Source: Chloroflexota bacterium
GTDB taxonomy: Bacteria; Chloroflexota; UBA6077; CF-72
Direction: 5' to 3'
Assembly (NCBI GenBank): GCA_019242065.1
Contig: JAFAWJ010000437.1
Coordinates: forward strand, 1-14,325
Length of the DNA stretch: 14,325 bases
Positions 13,844 through 14,325 of this stretch are shown here, in pieces. The notes below the pieces were generated by a model. That model did no database searches and was not told the DNA's origin. It was given only the letters and a program-made list of their open reading frames with translations. Every line of letters begins with the position of its first letter. Position 1 is the first letter of the stretch. A program made the translations under genes and the position numbers.

Positions 13844-14325
13844 GTTTCTCGGGCGACCAGCGCGCGGAGGCGGGGGTCGAACATCAATCGCACAACGTAC
13901 TCTAGACGTGACCACGCGCGTACCGCGCGCAGTTGCACCCGCAGCGCGCGCGCGTCAGTCCGACCTCGAAACAGTGGCTCGGCCAGCCAGTCACGTGCAC
14001 TGTCGCTGACGATACCGACGAGCGTGCGCGCCAGGCAGCGACGCGGCGGGACGTGCGGATGAAAACGCGCATACATGTCGCACGCGCCCTCGTGCGTCTG
14101 GCGCTTTCTCAAATAGCCGACGGTCATTCGCTGGCGGGAGACGTGGTGGTAGACGAGCGCGTCGGGCACGTAGCCCACCAGCTCGCCCCGCGACCACAGC
14201 TTGCGATTGAGGCCCGTCTCGCCATCGCCGAGCCAGCGGTCGCCAAAGATCTCGGGATTGAAGCCACCCGCGGCAAACAGCGCGTCGCGTCGCACGGCCA
14301 TGTTGACGCCGAAAAAGAAGCCGTC
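13834..14325 (-). CDS. Glycosyltransferase family 2-like, C-terminal part, cut by window edge
   Basis: 163 residues are visible, and the frame runs open to the last base, so the N-terminal donor-binding half lies outside. The visible part begins DGFFFGVNMAVRRDALFAAGGF, split here by position: DGFFFGVN (1-8), then MAVRRDALFAAGGF (9-22), the acceptor-side pattern of GT2 enzymes. It is followed by GDGETGLNRKL, where the GT2 family has its catalytic acidic residue, and by VPDALVYHHV. The C-terminal 80 residues are basic and helix-forming, with no transmembrane segment. It would act at the cytoplasmic membrane face in chain assembly. It overlaps the next gene by 10 nt. The ATG at 14301 is internal, not the start. 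Confidence 0.83.
   Translation of the reverse strand, partial: DGFFFGVNMAVRRDALFAAGGFNPEIFGDRWLGDGETGLNRKLWSRGELVGYVPDALVYHHVSRQRMTVGYLRKRQTHEGACDMYARFHPHVPPRRCLARTLVGIVSDSARDWLAEPLFRGRTDARALRVQLRAVRAWSRLEYVVRLMFDPRLRALVARETWL

Noticed and set aside
12008..14062. 684-codon open frame on the plus strand
   Set aside because: It lies antisense to the GT4, GT-C and GT2 genes, has Arg/Gln/His-rich low-complexity composition and no recognisable domain. The minus-strand frames carry clear family motifs.
1..14325. CRISPR arrays, tRNA/rRNA genes, insertion sequences, phage or defence genes
   Set aside because: No spaced direct repeats, no transposase or integrase motifs and no tRNA-like cloverleaf were seen; coding is nearly continuous with no gap over 40 nt.

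Overview
This is a 14.3 kb, very GC-rich bacterial window with two convergent blocks that meet at about 3405. The likely source is an uncultured, high-GC, non-model bacterium. A Rieske oxygenase/cyclase pair, a winged-helix DNA-binding protein, few Shine-Dalgarno sequences and apparent leaderless -10 boxes would fit Chloroflexota or a related Terrabacteria lineage. That taxonomic guess is weak because no rRNA or marker gene is present. No tRNA, rRNA, CRISPR array, transposase or phage gene was seen.

Plus-strand block (1-3406): the 3' part of a winged-helix DNA-binding protein (HTH_42/YcaQ superfamily), a 69-residue two-helix membrane protein, a complete aromatic-ring-hydroxylating Rieske oxygenase alpha subunit, and a metal-dependent cyclase/hydrolase (PF04199). 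The last two look like a small catabolic pair. No ferredoxin, reductase or beta subunit accompanies them, so the electron donor must be encoded elsewhere.

Minus-strand block (14325 down to 3403): eleven tightly packed genes for a surface glycan. In transcription order they are: GT2 glycosyltransferase (cut by the window edge), TMTC-like GT-C membrane glycosyltransferase, GT4 glycosyltransferase, cupin, DegT/perosamine-synthase-type aminotransferase, SAM methyltransferase, a second multi-pass membrane protein of GT-C type, GT10 (fucosyltransferase-like) B, GDP-mannose 3,5-epimerase (GME), GT10 A, and an alpha/beta hydrolase that may be a separate unit. Most junctions are 1-20 nt overlaps (GTGA, TTGA, ATGA, TAGTG), so translation is probably coupled along the chain.

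How they fit together (inference): GDP-mannose appears to be the hub. GME would make GDP-L-galactose (and GDP-L-gulose). The aminotransferase resembles GDP-perosamine synthase, and the methyltransferase resembles amino-sugar N-methyltransferases. GT10 enzymes use GDP-L-fucose, which differs from GDP-L-galactose only at C6. The window may therefore encode a glycan carrying L-galactose (or L-fucose) and an N-methylated 4-amino-4,6-dideoxy sugar. GDP-mannose 4,6-dehydratase, polymerase and export genes are not in the window.

Start sites: four genes (849, 1072, 4095 and 12415) have a TA(C/G)(C/G)CT hexamer 7-9 nt before the start codon, the geometry of leaderless transcripts. Genes inside the overlapping chain mostly use GTG or TTG starts.
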